Shown here: piece after piece, positions 11,158 to 20,317 of the stretch | Layout: each line of letters starts with the position of its first letter | How positions within the stretch are numbered: the first letter of the stretch is position 1 | From: Niveispirillum fermenti | GTDB lineage: Bacteria > Pseudomonadota > Alphaproteobacteria > Azospirillales > Azospirillaceae | Direction of reading: 5' to 3' | NCBI RefSeq assembly: GCF_048066175.1 | Contig: NZ_JBLTXA010000022.1 | Location: forward strand, 14,665 to 78,664 | DNA: 64,000 nt | Translations under genes and position numbers: made by a program | The notes under the pieces: generated by a model | Databases searched by the model: none | What the model saw: the letters and a program-made list of their open reading frames with translations, nothing else | Told to the model about the DNA's origin: nothing

Positions 11158-12369
11158 ATGCCACCCCATGAAGACGCCGGCACCCTACACGGCGAACAGC
11201 ATCCGGTAAATCCCGGCCACGATGTCGCCACCCTGTTCGGCGGCGGGAAGCCCGTGATCCTGCAGGTGATCCCGACCCTGGTGACCGGCGGGGCGGAACG
11301 CGGCTGCATCGACATGGCGGCGGCCATCCAGCGCGCCGGGGGAACGGCCATCGTCGTGTCGGCCGGCGGCCCCATGGCGCGCGAGCTGGACCGTCACGGC
11401 GCCCGCCACATCCAGATGCCGGTGCAGTCGAAGAACCCCTTCACCATGTGGCGCAATGCCGGGCGGCTGCGCGCACTGATCGCCGAACATGGCGTGGATC
11501 TGATCCATGCGCGCTCCCGCGCCCCGGCCTGGAGCGCCTGGTGGGCGGCCCGCGGGGCCCGCATCCCCTTCGTCACCACCTTCCACGCCCCCTACAATTA
11601 CAAGGGCCGGCTGAAGAAATGGTATAACAGCGTCATGGCCAAGGGGGACCGGATCATCGCCGTGTCCGGCTTTGTCCAGCAACACGTGACCGAAAGCTAT
11701 GGCGTGGAGGCCGACCGGCTGCGCCTGATCCATCGCGGCGTCGATGTGGACATCATGTCGCCCGACAAGGTGACGCAGGCCCGCATGGCGCAACTGATAC
11801 AGCAATGGCGCCTGCCGGAACATCAGCGGATCGTGCTGCTGCCGGGCCGGCTGACGCGCTGGAAGGGCCAGGGGGTGCTGATCGACGCCATCGCCCGGCT
11901 GGGCCGCCCCGATGTGCGCGCCGTGCTGGTCGGCGACGACCAGGGCCGCAACAATTACCGCCAGGAACTGGAAGACCATATCCGCATGCTGAACCTGGGC
12001 GGGCAGGTCACCATCGCCGGCCACTGCAATGACATGGCGGCGGCCTATATGCTGTCCGACATCGTGGTCAACGCCTCCATCGAGCCGGAAGCCTTCGGCC
12101 GCGTCATCGCCGAGGCGCAGGCCATGGGCCGGCCCGTCATCGTGTCCGACCTGGGTGCGGTGAAGGAGACGGTGATCAACGGGGAGACGGGGCTGGTCGT
12201 GCCCCCCAATGATCCCGAGGCCCTGGCCGGTGCCATCCGTGCCGCCCTGGACCTGGACCCTTTGCAGCGCCAGGCGGTGGGAATGGATGGCATGCGCCAT
12301 GTGCGCGCCAATTTCACCAAGGCCGGCATGTGCGCCGCCACGCTGGCGGTCTATGCCGAACTGCTGTAG
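11158..12369 (+). CDS. Glycosyltransferase family 4 protein
   Basis: GT-B fold, retaining glycosyltransferase of 403 residues. The N-terminal domain begins VILQVIPTLVTGGAERGCID, where the GGAER motif is typical of GT4 enzymes making surface polysaccharide or LPS. The donor-binding C-terminal domain has LLPGRLTRWKGQ, VLVGDDQGR and the E-x7-E block EPEAFGRVIAEAQAMGRP. I placed the start at the ATG at 11158; the frame is open further upstream but that would overlap the divergent hydrolase gene antisense. Acceptor unknown. No transmembrane segment is seen, so it is probably a peripheral inner-membrane or cytoplasmic enzyme. Confidence 0.88.
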   Translation: MPPHEDAGTLHGEQHPVNPGHDVATLFGGGKPVILQVIPTLVTGGAERGCIDMAAAIQRAGGTAIVVSAGGPMARELDRHGARHIQMPVQSKNPFTMWRNAGRLRALIAEHGVDLIHARSRAPAWSAWWAARGARIPFVTTFHAPYNYKGRLKKWYNSVMAKGDRIIAVSGFVQQHVTESYGVEADRLRLIHRGVDVDIMSPDKVTQARMAQLIQQWRLPEHQRIVLLPGRLTRWKGQGVLIDAIARLGRPDVRAVLVGDDQGRNNYRQELEDHIRMLNLGGQVTIAGHCNDMAAAYMLSDIVVNASIEPEAFGRVIAEAQAMGRPVIVSDLGAVKETVINGETGLVVPPNDPEALAGAIRAALDLDPLQRQAVGMDGMRHVRANFTKAGMCAATLAVYAELL

Positions 12370-12485
12370 GCCGGCGGCCCATGGTGGCGCGAAGCGGCCC
12401 GTCTGCCGGGCTTTTACGGTTTCCGGCGCCAGAATCCCGCCTTGATTGCCGTGTAAGCAGCGTCAACCTTCCTGGATGCGACCGC

Positions 12486-12512
12486 CCGGCCTTGCCTAGT
12501 GCCGGCTTTTTT
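12486..12512 (+). terminator. Possible rho-independent terminator
   Basis: A short CCGGC/GCCGG stem with a 10-nt loop is followed by CTTTTTT. It lies 117 bp after the glycosyltransferase stop and 52 bp before the lipoprotein gene. The stem is weak in length but the T-run is clear. Confidence 0.5.
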
Positions 12513-12563
12513 GCTCTAAGGATGGCTCGATTCCTCCGCTGGCGTTATCCAGGTGGTCATCCC

Positions 12564-13076
12564 ATGTCCTTGCGTGCCCTGTCCGTGATTGGTCGTTCCG
12601 CCCTGTTGGGCAGCCTGGTGCTGGGGCTTGCCGGCTGTTCCTGGCTGGGCCTGGGGTCCGGGGAGCCCGAGGCGCCCGACACCCAGATCCTGCGCCAGAA
12701 CAGCGAGGGCCAGGCCGGCATGAATGCCGCGGCACGGCCCGCCGGCACCGTGACCGTGAACGCCTTCCTGTGGCGCGCGGCACTGGACACGCTGACCTTC
12801 ATGCCCATCGTGCAGGCCGACCCCTATGGCGGTGTGATCCTGACCGACTGGTACAGCCCGCCGGCCACCCCCAGCGAGCGGTTCAAGGTCAATCTCTATA
12901 TCCTGGACGCAGCCCTTCGCGCCGATGGCGTGCGCGCCACCGTGTTCCGCCAGGAACTGCGCAACGGCCTGTGGACGGATGTGGCCGTCGCGGCCGAAAC
13001 CGGCACGCAACTGGAAGACAGCATCCTGACCCGCGCCCGTCAGCTACGCCAGCAGTCGGCCGCGCCGACGAATTAA
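12564..13076 (+). CDS. DUF3576 lipoprotein
   Basis: Small secreted lipoprotein of 170 residues. The N-terminus has a basic start, a hydrophobic core and a lipobox LAGC near residue 25, so the mature protein would be lipidated on that cysteine and anchored to a membrane. The remaining domain (TVNAFLWRAALDTLTFMPI, GGVILTDWYSPP, ERFKVNLYIL) matches the DUF3576 family, a protein found next to leuS in many alphaproteobacteria. Function unknown; an envelope role is inferred from location and from the LPS-export gene lptE two genes downstream. The ATG at 12564 gives a proper signal peptide. Confidence 0.88.
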   Translation: MSLRALSVIGRSALLGSLVLGLAGCSWLGLGSGEPEAPDTQILRQNSEGQAGMNAAARPAGTVTVNAFLWRAALDTLTFMPIVQADPYGGVILTDWYSPPATPSERFKVNLYILDAALRADGVRATVFRQELRNGLWTDVAVAAETGTQLEDSILTRARQLRQQSAAPTN

Positions 13077-13263
13077 GGTTTACCCTCAGGCGCCGGGCGG
13101 GCGCATCCCCGTGCCCCCGGCCCATGGCACCGCAACGGTATGGCACCGGGACGGTGCCGGGCCCGCGGTCACCGGCCCTGAGGCTTTTGCATCAGCGCCG
13201 GGCATCGGCCCCTGTCACGGGTGACGCCCGGCGAAGCGACACCCGTTCGACAGGCCTATCCCC

Positions 13264-15858
13264 ATGTCCCGCTACAATGTCCGCGAAACCGAAGCCAAGT
13301 GGCAATCCGTCTGGGACGAGCGCCGCAGCTTCGCCGTCACCGCCGATCCGTCCAAGCCCAAGACCTACGTGCTGGAGATGTTCCCCTATCCGTCGGGGCG
13401 CATCCATATGGGCCATGTGCGCAATTACACGATCGGCGATGTGATCGCCCGCTACAAGCGGGCCAAGGGCTTCAACGTCCTGCACCCGATGGGCTGGGAT
13501 GCGTTCGGCCTGCCGGCGGAAAACGCCGCACTGGAGCGCAATACCCACCCCGGCACCTGGACCTATGAGAACATCAAGGCCATGCGCGCCCAGTTGAAGA
13601 CGATGGGCCTGGCCATCGACTGGGAACGCGAGATCGCCACCTGCCGGCCGGAATATTACCGGTTCGAACAGAAGATGTTCCTGGATTTCCTGAAGGCAGG
13701 TCTGGCCTATCGCAAGGAAAGCTGGGTCAACTGGGACCCCGTGGACAATACCGTCCTGGCCAATGAACAGGTGATCGACGGGCGCGGCTGGCGCACGGGC
13801 GCGCTGGTGGAAAAGCGCAAGCTTTCCCAGTGGTTCCTGAAGATCACCCATTTCGCCGACGAGCTGCTGTCGGCCATCACGACCCTGGATCGCTGGCCCG
13901 AAAAAGTCCGCATCATGCAGGAGAACTGGATCGGCAAGTCCACGGGCTGCCGCTTCTTCTTCCAGATGTCGGACGGGCATGAGGATCTTGAGGTCTTCAC
14001 CACCCGGCCCGACACGCTGTTCGGGGCCAGCTTTGTCGCCATCAGCCCCAACCATCCGCTGGCCGCCAGGCTGGCGGAAAGCGATGCCGGCCTGGCCGCG
14101 TTCATCGCCGAATGCAACCGCATGGGCACCAGCGAAGCCACGCTGGAACAGGCGGAAAAGAAGGGCTGGCGCACGCCGGTGACGGCGGAGCATCCCTTCG
14201 TGAAGGGCTGGAACCTGCCCGTCTATGTCGCCAATTTCGTGCTGATGGAATATGGCACGGGCGCCATCTTCGGCTGCCCCGCCCATGACCAGCGCGACCT
14301 GGATTTCGCCCGCAAGTATGACCTGCCCGTGAAGCCCGTCGTCGTGCCCGAGGGGGAGGACGCGGCCAGTTTCGCGGTAGGGACCGAGGCCTATACCGGC
14401 CCGGGCAGCCTCCGCAATTCCGATTTCCTGGACGGCCTGTCCGTGGAAGAGGGCAAGAAGGCGGCCGTCGCGAAGATCGAAACGCTGGGCAGGGGGCAGG
14501 GGACGACCATGTTCCGCCTGCGCGACTGGGGCGTGTCGCGCCAGCGCTATTGGGGCTGCCCCATTCCCATCATCCATTGCCCGGATTGCGGCGTGGTGCC
14601 GGTGCCGGAAGATCAGCTTCCCGTCACGCTGCCGGCCGATGTCACCTTTGATGCCGCCGGCAACCCGCTGGCCCGCCATGCCACCTGGAAGCATGTGAAA
14701 TGCCCCTGCTGCGGCAAGGATGCGGAGCGGGAGACGGACACGTTCGACACGTTCATCGAGTCGAGCTGGTATTTCCTGCGCTTCGCCGATCCGCGCAACG
14801 AGGAGGTCGCCTTCGACAAGGAACTGGTGAAATACTGGCTGCCCGTCGATAATTATATCGGTGGCATCGAGCATGCCGTGCTTCACCTGCTCTATTCCCG
14901 CTTCTGGACGCGCGCCCTGTCGCATTGCGGCTATCTCGACCTGCCGGAGCCGTTCGGCGGCCTGTTCACCCAGGGCATGGTCACCCACGCCACCTTCCAG
15001 GACACCGACGGCAAGTGGGTGTTCCCGGTCGATGTCGACATCCAGGGGGGCAAGGCCACCCGGATCGCCGACGGATCGCCCATCACGGTCGGCCCCGTGA
15101 TCAAGATGTCCAAGTCGAAGAAGAATGTCGTGGACCCGGAAGGCATCATCGGCAGCTATGGCGCCGATGCCGCCCGCCTGTTCATGATGTCCGACAGCCC
15201 CCCCGACCGCGATCTGGAATGGACGGAGGCCGGCATCGACGGCGCCTGGCGCTATATCAACCGCCTGTGGCGCCTTGTGACGGAGCCGGGCTTCACCCTG
15301 CCGGCCGCCGGAACCGCCGCGCCGGAGAGCTTCGGCGCCGACGCCACGGCCATCCGCCGCGCCGCGCACAAGGCCGCGGCCGCCGTGGGCGAGGATGTGG
15401 AGGCCTATCGCTTCAACAGTGCGGTGGCCAAGCTGCGCACCTTCACCAACGCCCTGGGGGATGCCTTCTCCAAGCTGACGGTGAAGGCGGCCAAGGACGG
15501 GGTTCCCGCCGACGAGGCCTGGGCCGGTCGCGAGGCGCTGGAATACATGGCCCAGATCGTCCAGCCCATCATGCCGCATCTGGCACAGGAAATGTGGGCG
15601 GCGTTGGGCCATGCCGACCTGCTGGTCGAAAGGGCCTGGCCGGCCGCCGACCCTTCGCTGGTCATCGATGACAGCGTGACCGTGGCCGTTCAGGTCAATG
15701 GCAAGCTGCGCGCCACCCTGACACTGGCCCGCGACATCGCACAGGAGGAGGCGAAGGCCGCCGCTCTGGCCGACGCCAATGTGCAGCGCGCCATGGATGG
15801 CAAGGAGCCGCGCAAGGTCATCGTGGTGCCCAACCGTATCGTCAATATCGTCGTGTAG
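13264..15858 (+). CDS. leuS: Leucyl-tRNA synthetase
   Basis: Class I aminoacyl-tRNA synthetase that charges tRNA-Leu, 864 residues, the usual bacterial length. The HIGH-type signature is PYPSGRIHMGH at residues 41-51 and the KMSKS loop is IKMSKSKKN near residue 615. The CP1 editing domain lies between them (TTRPDTLFGASFVAISPNHP, then GTGAIFGCPAHDQRD). A zinc-type CPDCG...CPCCG module is around residues 440-485. The C-terminus is the anticodon-binding and LeuS-specific domain (VQVNGKLRATLTL). It is followed by a strong terminator, so lptE and holA may depend on read-through or their own promoter. Confidence 0.98.
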   Translation: MSRYNVRETEAKWQSVWDERRSFAVTADPSKPKTYVLEMFPYPSGRIHMGHVRNYTIGDVIARYKRAKGFNVLHPMGWDAFGLPAENAALERNTHPGTWTYENIKAMRAQLKTMGLAIDWEREIATCRPEYYRFEQKMFLDFLKAGLAYRKESWVNWDPVDNTVLANEQVIDGRGWRTGALVEKRKLSQWFLKITHFADELLSAITTLDRWPEKVRIMQENWIGKSTGCRFFFQMSDGHEDLEVFTTRPDTLFGASFVAISPNHPLAARLAESDAGLAAFIAECNRMGTSEATLEQAEKKGWRTPVTAEHPFVKGWNLPVYVANFVLMEYGTGAIFGCPAHDQRDLDFARKYDLPVKPVVVPEGEDAASFAVGTEAYTGPGSLRNSDFLDGLSVEEGKKAAVAKIETLGRGQGTTMFRLRDWGVSRQRYWGCPIPIIHCPDCGVVPVPEDQLPVTLPADVTFDAAGNPLARHATWKHVKCPCCGKDAERETDTFDTFIESSWYFLRFADPRNEEVAFDKELVKYWLPVDNYIGGIEHAVLHLLYSRFWTRALSHCGYLDLPEPFGGLFTQGMVTHATFQDTDGKWVFPVDVDIQGGKATRIADGSPITVGPVIKMSKSKKNVVDPEGIIGSYGADAARLFMMSDSPPDRDLEWTEAGIDGAWRYINRLWRLVTEPGFTLPAAGTAAPESFGADATAIRRAAHKAAAAVGEDVEAYRFNSAVAKLRTFTNALGDAFSKLTVKAAKDGVPADEAWAGREALEYMAQIVQPIMPHLAQEMWAALGHADLLVERAWPAADPSLVIDDSVTVAVQVNGKLRATLTLARDIAQEEAKAAALADANVQRAMDGKEPRKVIVVPNRIVNIVV

Positions 15859-15866
15859 GGAAGCGA

Positions 15867-15911
15867 GGACCCGGAAGCTTGAGTCTTGCCTCAATCTTCC
15901 GGGTCCGTTTT
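15867..15911 (+). terminator. leuS intrinsic terminator
   Basis: An 11-bp perfect GC-rich stem (15867-15877 with 15896-15906), topped by a TTGAG/CTCAA inner helix, is followed by GTTTT. It starts 9 bp after the leuS stop codon. Confidence 0.8.
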
Positions 15912-15940
15912 CACCGCACTATGGCGGTTCCGGGGCTAAA

Positions 15941-16019
15941 GACCCGGAAAATAATTGGACCAAGACTCAAACCTACCGGGCCTATCGTCTGGATTTCCGT
16001 TTCGGCGGAAAGGCGATAG
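15941..16019 (+). promoter_or_regulatory. Structured leuS-lptE leader with competing pairings
   Basis: GACCCGGAA at 15941-15949 is a direct repeat of the left terminator arm (15868-15876). CAAGACTCAA at 15961-15970 is the exact reverse complement of TTGAGTCTTG (15879-15888) in the terminator loop region. Either could disrupt the leuS terminator. A further hairpin at 15982-16019 (CTATCG/CGATAG outer helix, TTTCCG/CGGAAA inner helix) precedes the lptE start. Attenuation is an inference. Confidence 0.45.
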
Positions 16020-16054
16020 AACAGGATGCACCCACTCGAACGCCAGGCGCGCCC

Positions 16055-16582
16055 ATGTCCCACCGTCTCTCCTCCATCGCTGCCGCCCTGCTGCTCGCCC
16101 TGTCGCCGGTGGTGCTGGGGGCTTGCGGGTTCAAGCCGGTCTATGGGACAGCCGGCCAGCAGGGCCCCGTCGGCGCCGCGCTGGCCAATGTGCAGATCGA
16201 CCCCATCGTCGATCGCAATGGCCAGATCCTGCGCAACAACCTGATCGACCGGTTCTATACCGATGGCCGGCCTTCCGATCCGCGCTACCGGCTGGCCGTC
16301 TCCCTGTCGGCCATGGAAGAGGAACTGGGCATCCAGAAGGATGCCACGGCCACCCGCGCCCGCCTGCGCCTGCAGGCCAGCTACGAACTGATCGACACCC
16401 ATAACGGCCAGGTGGTCTACCGCACCTTCTCCCGGTCGGTGATCAGCTTCAACCTGCTGGACAGTCAGTTCGCGGTGCTGGCCTCGCGCCAGGATGCCTA
16501 TGATCGCGGCCTGACGGAACTGGCCGACGATATCCGCACGCGCCTGTCGCTGTATTTCGCGCGCGAACAGCAGCAACCGTAA
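16055..16582 (+). CDS. lptE: LPS assembly lipoprotein LptE
   Basis: Outer-membrane lipoprotein that plugs and assembles the LptD translocon for lipopolysaccharide export. The 175-residue product has an N-terminal signal peptide with lipobox LGAC (about residue 24), immediately followed by GFKPVYG, the hallmark start of mature LptE. The rest (IDPIVDRNGQILRNNLIDRF, YRLAVSLSAMEEELGI, LSLYFAREQQQP) fits the small LptE fold. The ATG at 16055 gives the signal peptide. It is followed after 18 bp by holA, the usual alphaproteobacterial leuS-lptE-holA order. Confidence 0.92.
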   Translation: MSHRLSSIAAALLLALSPVVLGACGFKPVYGTAGQQGPVGAALANVQIDPIVDRNGQILRNNLIDRFYTDGRPSDPRYRLAVSLSAMEEELGIQKDATATRARLRLQASYELIDTHNGQVVYRTFSRSVISFNLLDSQFAVLASRQDAYDRGLTELADDIRTRLSLYFAREQQQP

Positions 16583-16600
16583 GGGGAGGGCACCCGGGCG

Positions 16601-17626
16601 ATGAAGGTCCAGCCGCGCAACGCCGAAGCCTTTGCCAAGCGCCCGCCGCCCGCCACCCGGCTGGTTCTGCTTTATGGCCCCGACCTGGGCCTGGTACGGG
16701 AACGGGGAAAGGCGGCGGCGCAGTCGGCCTGCGAGGATTTGTCCGACCCGTTCCGCGTGACGGAGATGAAGGCCGATCAGGTCACGGGCGACCCGGCCCG
16801 GTTGGGGGACGAGGTATCGGCCATCGCCCTGACGGGCGGGCGGCGTGTGGTGCGCATCCGGGACGCCGACGACAAGCTGGCCCCCACCATCACCGCCTTG
16901 CTGAAGAATTTTCCCGCCGGCGACACGTTGCTGGTGGTGGAGGCGGGGGAACTGGACGCCCGGTCGAAGCTGCGCAAGGCCGTGGAAGATGCCGGCGATC
17001 ATGCCGCCGCCATCGCCTGCTATGTTGAAGGGGAACAGGAACTGGCTGGCACCATCGGACGCATGCTGTCTGATCATGGCCTGCAGATCGACCCCGATGC
17101 CCGCGACTGGCTGGCCGGCAACCTTGTGGGCGACCGGGCCATGGCGCGTGGGGAAATCGACAAGCTGGCGCTGTACATGCTGGGTCAGCGACAGGTGACC
17201 ATGGCCGATGTCCGCGCCATCATCGGTGACAGCGCCGCGCTGGACCTGGACGAACCGGCCCAGGCCGCCGCCGGCGGTGACATGGCGGAGGTCGACCGCG
17301 CCCTGCAGCGGCTTTTTGCCGATGGCACGGCCACCGTGGCTCTGCTCCGCGCCGGCCAGCGCTATTTCCAGCGCCTGCACATGGCCGTGGCCCATGTGGC
17401 CAAGGGCCAGACCCCGCAGGCCGCCGTGAAGGCGCTGCGCCCACCCGTCTTCTTCAAGCTGGAACCCGTCCTGACGGCGCAGATACGCCTCTGGACCCTG
17501 CCCAAGCTGCATCAGGCCCTGGATCGGCTGGTGGAGGCGGAGGCGGAGTGCAAACGCACCCATATGCCCGACGAAACCATCTGCGCCCGCGCCTTCTTCC
17601 AACTGGCGCAACTGGCACGGCGCTGA
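16601..17626 (+). CDS. holA: DNA polymerase III subunit delta
   Basis: Delta subunit of the clamp loader, which opens the beta ring (dnaN product). The 341-residue product begins MKVQPRNAEAFAKRPPP and has LVLLYGPDLGLVRER, the degenerate P-loop-like region of HolA, followed by the DPFRVTEMKADQV and GGRRVVRIRDAD segments. The C-terminal collar domain contains ALLRAGQRYFQRLHMAVAHV. It follows lptE by 18 bp, so the two are probably co-transcribed. It is convergent with the ACT-domain gene downstream. Confidence 0.93.
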   Translation: MKVQPRNAEAFAKRPPPATRLVLLYGPDLGLVRERGKAAAQSACEDLSDPFRVTEMKADQVTGDPARLGDEVSAIALTGGRRVVRIRDADDKLAPTITALLKNFPAGDTLLVVEAGELDARSKLRKAVEDAGDHAAAIACYVEGEQELAGTIGRMLSDHGLQIDPDARDWLAGNLVGDRAMARGEIDKLALYMLGQRQVTMADVRAIIGDSAALDLDEPAQAAAGGDMAEVDRALQRLFADGTATVALLRAGQRYFQRLHMAVAHVAKGQTPQAAVKALRPPVFFKLEPVLTAQIRLWTLPKLHQALDRLVEAEAECKRTHMPDETICARAFFQLAQLARR

Positions 17627-17665
17627 AAGCCGGCCATTCCAGCCGGGCCAAAACCTGCCTTTGCC

Positions 17666-18052
17666 TCATGCCACCATATGGTGACCGGCCGCCGTCAGCG
17701 CGGTGATGGCCCTGTCCAGGGCATCCTGCTGCACCAGGATATAATCGGTGTCATAGGTCGCGATGGCGAACAGGCTGATCCCGGCATCGGCCAGGGGCAC
17801 CGCCAGGGCGGCCAGAATACCCGTCAGGCCGAAATCAAGCGGGCCCCGGACCTTCAGCGCCCGCCAGCCACCCACCATCGCCACGTCGGCCGGTACGCGG
17901 CCCTGGTCCACAACGATGGACACTTCATCGGCCGTGCGCGTGATGCTGGCAAAGCCGGGCCCTGCGACCCAGGCGGGCAGGGGCGCCTCAGCAGCCAGCC
18001 TGCAGACGCCCAGCCTGTCCGGCAGCAGCACCAGGGGCAGGGATGGCATCAA
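17666..18052 (-). CDS. ACT-domain protein
   Basis: Small protein of 128 residues with a tandem ACT-like architecture: an N-terminal segment (LPDRLGVCRLAAEAPLP, SITRTADEVSIVVDQGRVP) and a C-terminal ACT domain (GPLDFGLTGILAALAVPLADAGISLF, split only for reading). This is the ACT_7/CASTOR-like type predicted to bind small ligands such as amino acids. The partner is unknown. It overlaps the upstream NTF2-like gene by 4 bp (ATGA), so the two are translationally coupled. Both sit between holA and parB, where many relatives have nothing. Confidence 0.75.
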   Translation of the reverse strand: MMPSLPLVLLPDRLGVCRLAAEAPLPAWVAGPGFASITRTADEVSIVVDQGRVPADVAMVGGWRALKVRGPLDFGLTGILAALAVPLADAGISLFAIATYDTDYILVQQDALDRAITALTAAGHHMVA

Positions 18053-18483
18053 TCCGCACCATTGCCACCGGCCGGCAGCTTCACCGGCTCCTCATATGAA
18101 ATCACGACGGCAACGCGCCAGCCCTCCGCACCCGCGCGGCGCAGGACATAGGAGGTGGAAAAGCGCATGATCTCTTCACGATCCTTGGAGCGAAGCAGCC
18201 ACAGGACCTCGGCCCGCGCCAGATTTTCGCCACAGGGCCAGGCCCAGACGGCGGCCGGAACAGGCCAGGCGAGGCCGATGCCATGATAGGTGTCGAACAT
18301 GCCGTCGACATAGGCGCGCACCGCCGCATCATCGGCATGGATGGCGGAGCCGGCAGCGGCCAGAACGGTCAGCGGCCGATCGAACAGGGTGACAAGGCGG
18401 TCCGCATCATAGGCCGCGAAGGCCGTGCTGTAGCCATTGAAAAAGGAAGCGGCCTCTGCCCCGATCTGGCTGCTTTCGGTCAT
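18049..18483 (-). CDS. NTF2-like/SnoaL-type protein
   Basis: A 144-residue protein with features of the NTF2-like cone fold: a helical start (AASFFNGYSTAFAAYDADRLVTLFDRP), then strands with VRAYVDGMFDTYHGIG, ENLARAEVLWLLRSKD and a C-terminal VLRRAGAEGWRVAVVISYEEP (all shown in pieces). Such proteins act as small-molecule isomerases, dehydratases or binding proteins, but no catalytic set can be recognised. It is the first gene of a two-gene unit with the ACT protein (4-bp overlap). The precise role is unknown. Confidence 0.65.
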   Translation of the reverse strand: MTESSQIGAEAASFFNGYSTAFAAYDADRLVTLFDRPLTVLAAAGSAIHADDAAVRAYVDGMFDTYHGIGLAWPVPAAVWAWPCGENLARAEVLWLLRSKDREEIMRFSTSYVLRRAGAEGWRVAVVISYEEPVKLPAGGNGAD

Positions 18484-18568
18484 CTCGTCCCCGGATTGCT
18501 TGTGGTTTCCACCGGGCGCAGGCCTGCCCCGGTAATGCCTGCTGTGACGGGGACAGCGCCTGTCCCTC

Positions 18569-19465
18569 TCATCCCCGCCGCAGGATACGATTCAGCACGC
18601 CGTCCAACTGGTCCAGCGTGCGATAATGGATCTGCAGCGTGCCCTTCTTGCCGTCGCCCTTCAGCGACACTTTCAGCCCCAGGGCCAGCGATACCTCACG
18701 CTCCAGCGCCACCGTATCCGGCGCCTTCTCCTTGACGGGCTGGGTCAGCTCCAGCGGCTCCGCCGCCATCTGCTTCACCAGCGCCTCGGTCTGGCGCACG
18801 TTCAGTTCCCGCTTGACCACCTCATGCGCGGCGGCCACGGGATCGGGCGCGGTCAGCAGGGCGCGGGCATGGCCCATGGACAGGATGCCGTCCTGCACCA
18901 TTTGCTTCACCTCATCCGGCAGGGCCAGCAGGCGCAGCATGTTGGCCACATGGCTGCGGCTCTTGCCGACGGAACGGGCAAGGTCCTCCTGCGTGTGGCT
19001 GAACTCGTCCATCAGGCGCTTGTACCCCTCCGCCTCTTCCAGGGGCGTCAGGTCGGAACGCTGGATGTTCTCGATCAGCGCGATTTCCAGCGCCTCCCGA
19101 TCCGTCAGGGTGCGGACCAGGACCGGTACCTCGTGCAGGCCGGCAAGCTGCGCTGCGCGCCAGCGACGCTCGCCGGCGATGATCTCATAGCTGGTCTGGC
19201 CGGGGCCGGCACCGGGGTCCTTGCGCACCAGCAGCGGCTGCAGGATGCCGCGCTCCCGCACGCTGTCGACCAGCGCCGTCAGCGCTTCCTCATCGAAGCG
19301 GCGGCGTGGCTGGAACTTGCCGGGATGAACCTGATCAATGGGCAACAGGCGGGTCAGACGCACCCGGTCGACCTGCTGCTCCTCCTCCGCTCCCACCGCC
19401 TCCCCGAACAGGGCCGACAGGCCGCGGCCAAGACCGGTTCGCGCATTCTTCTTCGGTTCATCCAT
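18569..19465 (-). CDS. parB: Chromosome partitioning protein ParB
   Basis: CTP-dependent DNA clamp that loads at parS and spreads around the origin. The 298-residue product has the basic N-terminus with GLGRGLSALFGE, the ParB/Srx CTP-binding motif GERRWRAAQLAGL, and the central helix-turn-helix EDLARSVGKSRSHVANMLRL. The C-terminal dimerisation region carries LQIHYRTLDQLDGVL. It overlaps parA by 8 bp. Four matching parS sites are in this window (20876, 24321, 28985 and 41704), and the putative oriC is 13 kb away. Confidence 0.97.
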   Translation of the reverse strand: MDEPKKNARTGLGRGLSALFGEAVGAEEEQQVDRVRLTRLLPIDQVHPGKFQPRRRFDEEALTALVDSVRERGILQPLLVRKDPGAGPGQTSYEIIAGERRWRAAQLAGLHEVPVLVRTLTDREALEIALIENIQRSDLTPLEEAEGYKRLMDEFSHTQEDLARSVGKSRSHVANMLRLLALPDEVKQMVQDGILSMGHARALLTAPDPVAAAHEVVKRELNVRQTEALVKQMAAEPLELTQPVKEKAPDTVALEREVSLALGLKVSLKGDGKKGTLQIHYRTLDQLDGVLNRILRRG

Positions 19466-20276
19466 AAGCCAACTGCCGCTTCCGCTCGCGCTTCAACATC
19501 TCGCCCGCCAGATGGATATAGGCCTGCGCCCCGGCCGACTTGTGGTCGTACAGAAGCACAGGCTTGCCATGGCTTGGCGCCTCGGACACCCGCACATTGC
19601 GGGGGATCACCGTCTCATAAACCTTTTCACCGAAGAAGCCACGCACATCGGCGGCCACCATGTCGGACAGGTTGTTGCGACGGTCGAACATCGTCAGGAC
19701 CACGCCGTTGATATCCAGCGAGGGGTTGAAGGCGCGTTTCACGCGCTCGATGGTGCGGATCAGGTGCGACAGCCCTTCCAGGGCATAGAATTCGCACTGC
19801 AAAGGGACAAGCACGGCATCGGCCGCGGCCAGCGCATTCAGGGTCAGCAGGCCCAGGGCCGGCGGGCAATCGATGAGGATATAGTCGAACCCGCCCGATG
19901 AGCGTTCCAGGCTGTCCTTCAGCCGGAATTCCCGCCGGTCGACATTGACCAGTTCCACCTCCGCCCCCGACAGGTCGACATTGGCCGTAACCACCCACAG
20001 GCCGGGGACCGACGTGGCCACCGCCACCTCTTCCACCGTCAGGTCGGCGAACAGCAGGTCATAGATGCCGAACTCGCGGTTGCTCTGCGGGATACCCAGG
20101 CCGGTGGAGGCATTGCCCTGCGGATCATTGTCGATGATCAGCACGCGCTTGCCCACGGCGGCCAGGGCCGTGGCCAGATTGATGGTGGTCGTTGTCTTGC
20201 CCACGCCGCCCTTCTGGTTGGCAAGGGCGATGACACGGGCACGATGGGCGGGGAGGGGCATGGCGGCGCTCGGCAC
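19458..20276 (-). CDS. parA: Chromosome partitioning ATPase ParA
   Basis: Deviant Walker ATPase that moves ParB-parS complexes. The P-loop is KGGVGKTTT at residues 22-30 with the signature lysine, then IDNDPQGNASTGLG (Walker A' Asp) and YILIDCPPALGLLTLNAL (Walker B). Length 272, the usual chromosomal ParA size. The start is a GTG at 20276 with AGAGG ten bases upstream; an ATG at 20261 is the alternative. It is the upstream gene of the parA-parB pair and lies 41 bp after rsmG on the same strand. Confidence 0.97.
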   Translation of the reverse strand: MPSAAMPLPAHRARVIALANQKGGVGKTTTTINLATALAAVGKRVLIIDNDPQGNASTGLGIPQSNREFGIYDLLFADLTVEEVAVATSVPGLWVVTANVDLSGAEVELVNVDRREFRLKDSLERSSGGFDYILIDCPPALGLLTLNALAAADAVLVPLQCEFYALEGLSHLIRTIERVKRAFNPSLDINGVVLTMFDRRNNLSDMVAADVRGFFGEKVYETVIPRNVRVSEAPSHGKPVLLYDHKSAGAQAYIHLAGEMLKRERKRQLAYG

Positions 20277-20317
20277 TGTCGTTCAACCTCTGTCGTTCGG
20301 CTGGTGGCGAGGCCGGT

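Noticed and set aside
13192..15894. A 900-codon open frame antisense to leuS
   Set aside because: The composition (His, Gly, Gln-rich) is typical of the complement of a high-GC gene, and leuS on the other strand is complete.
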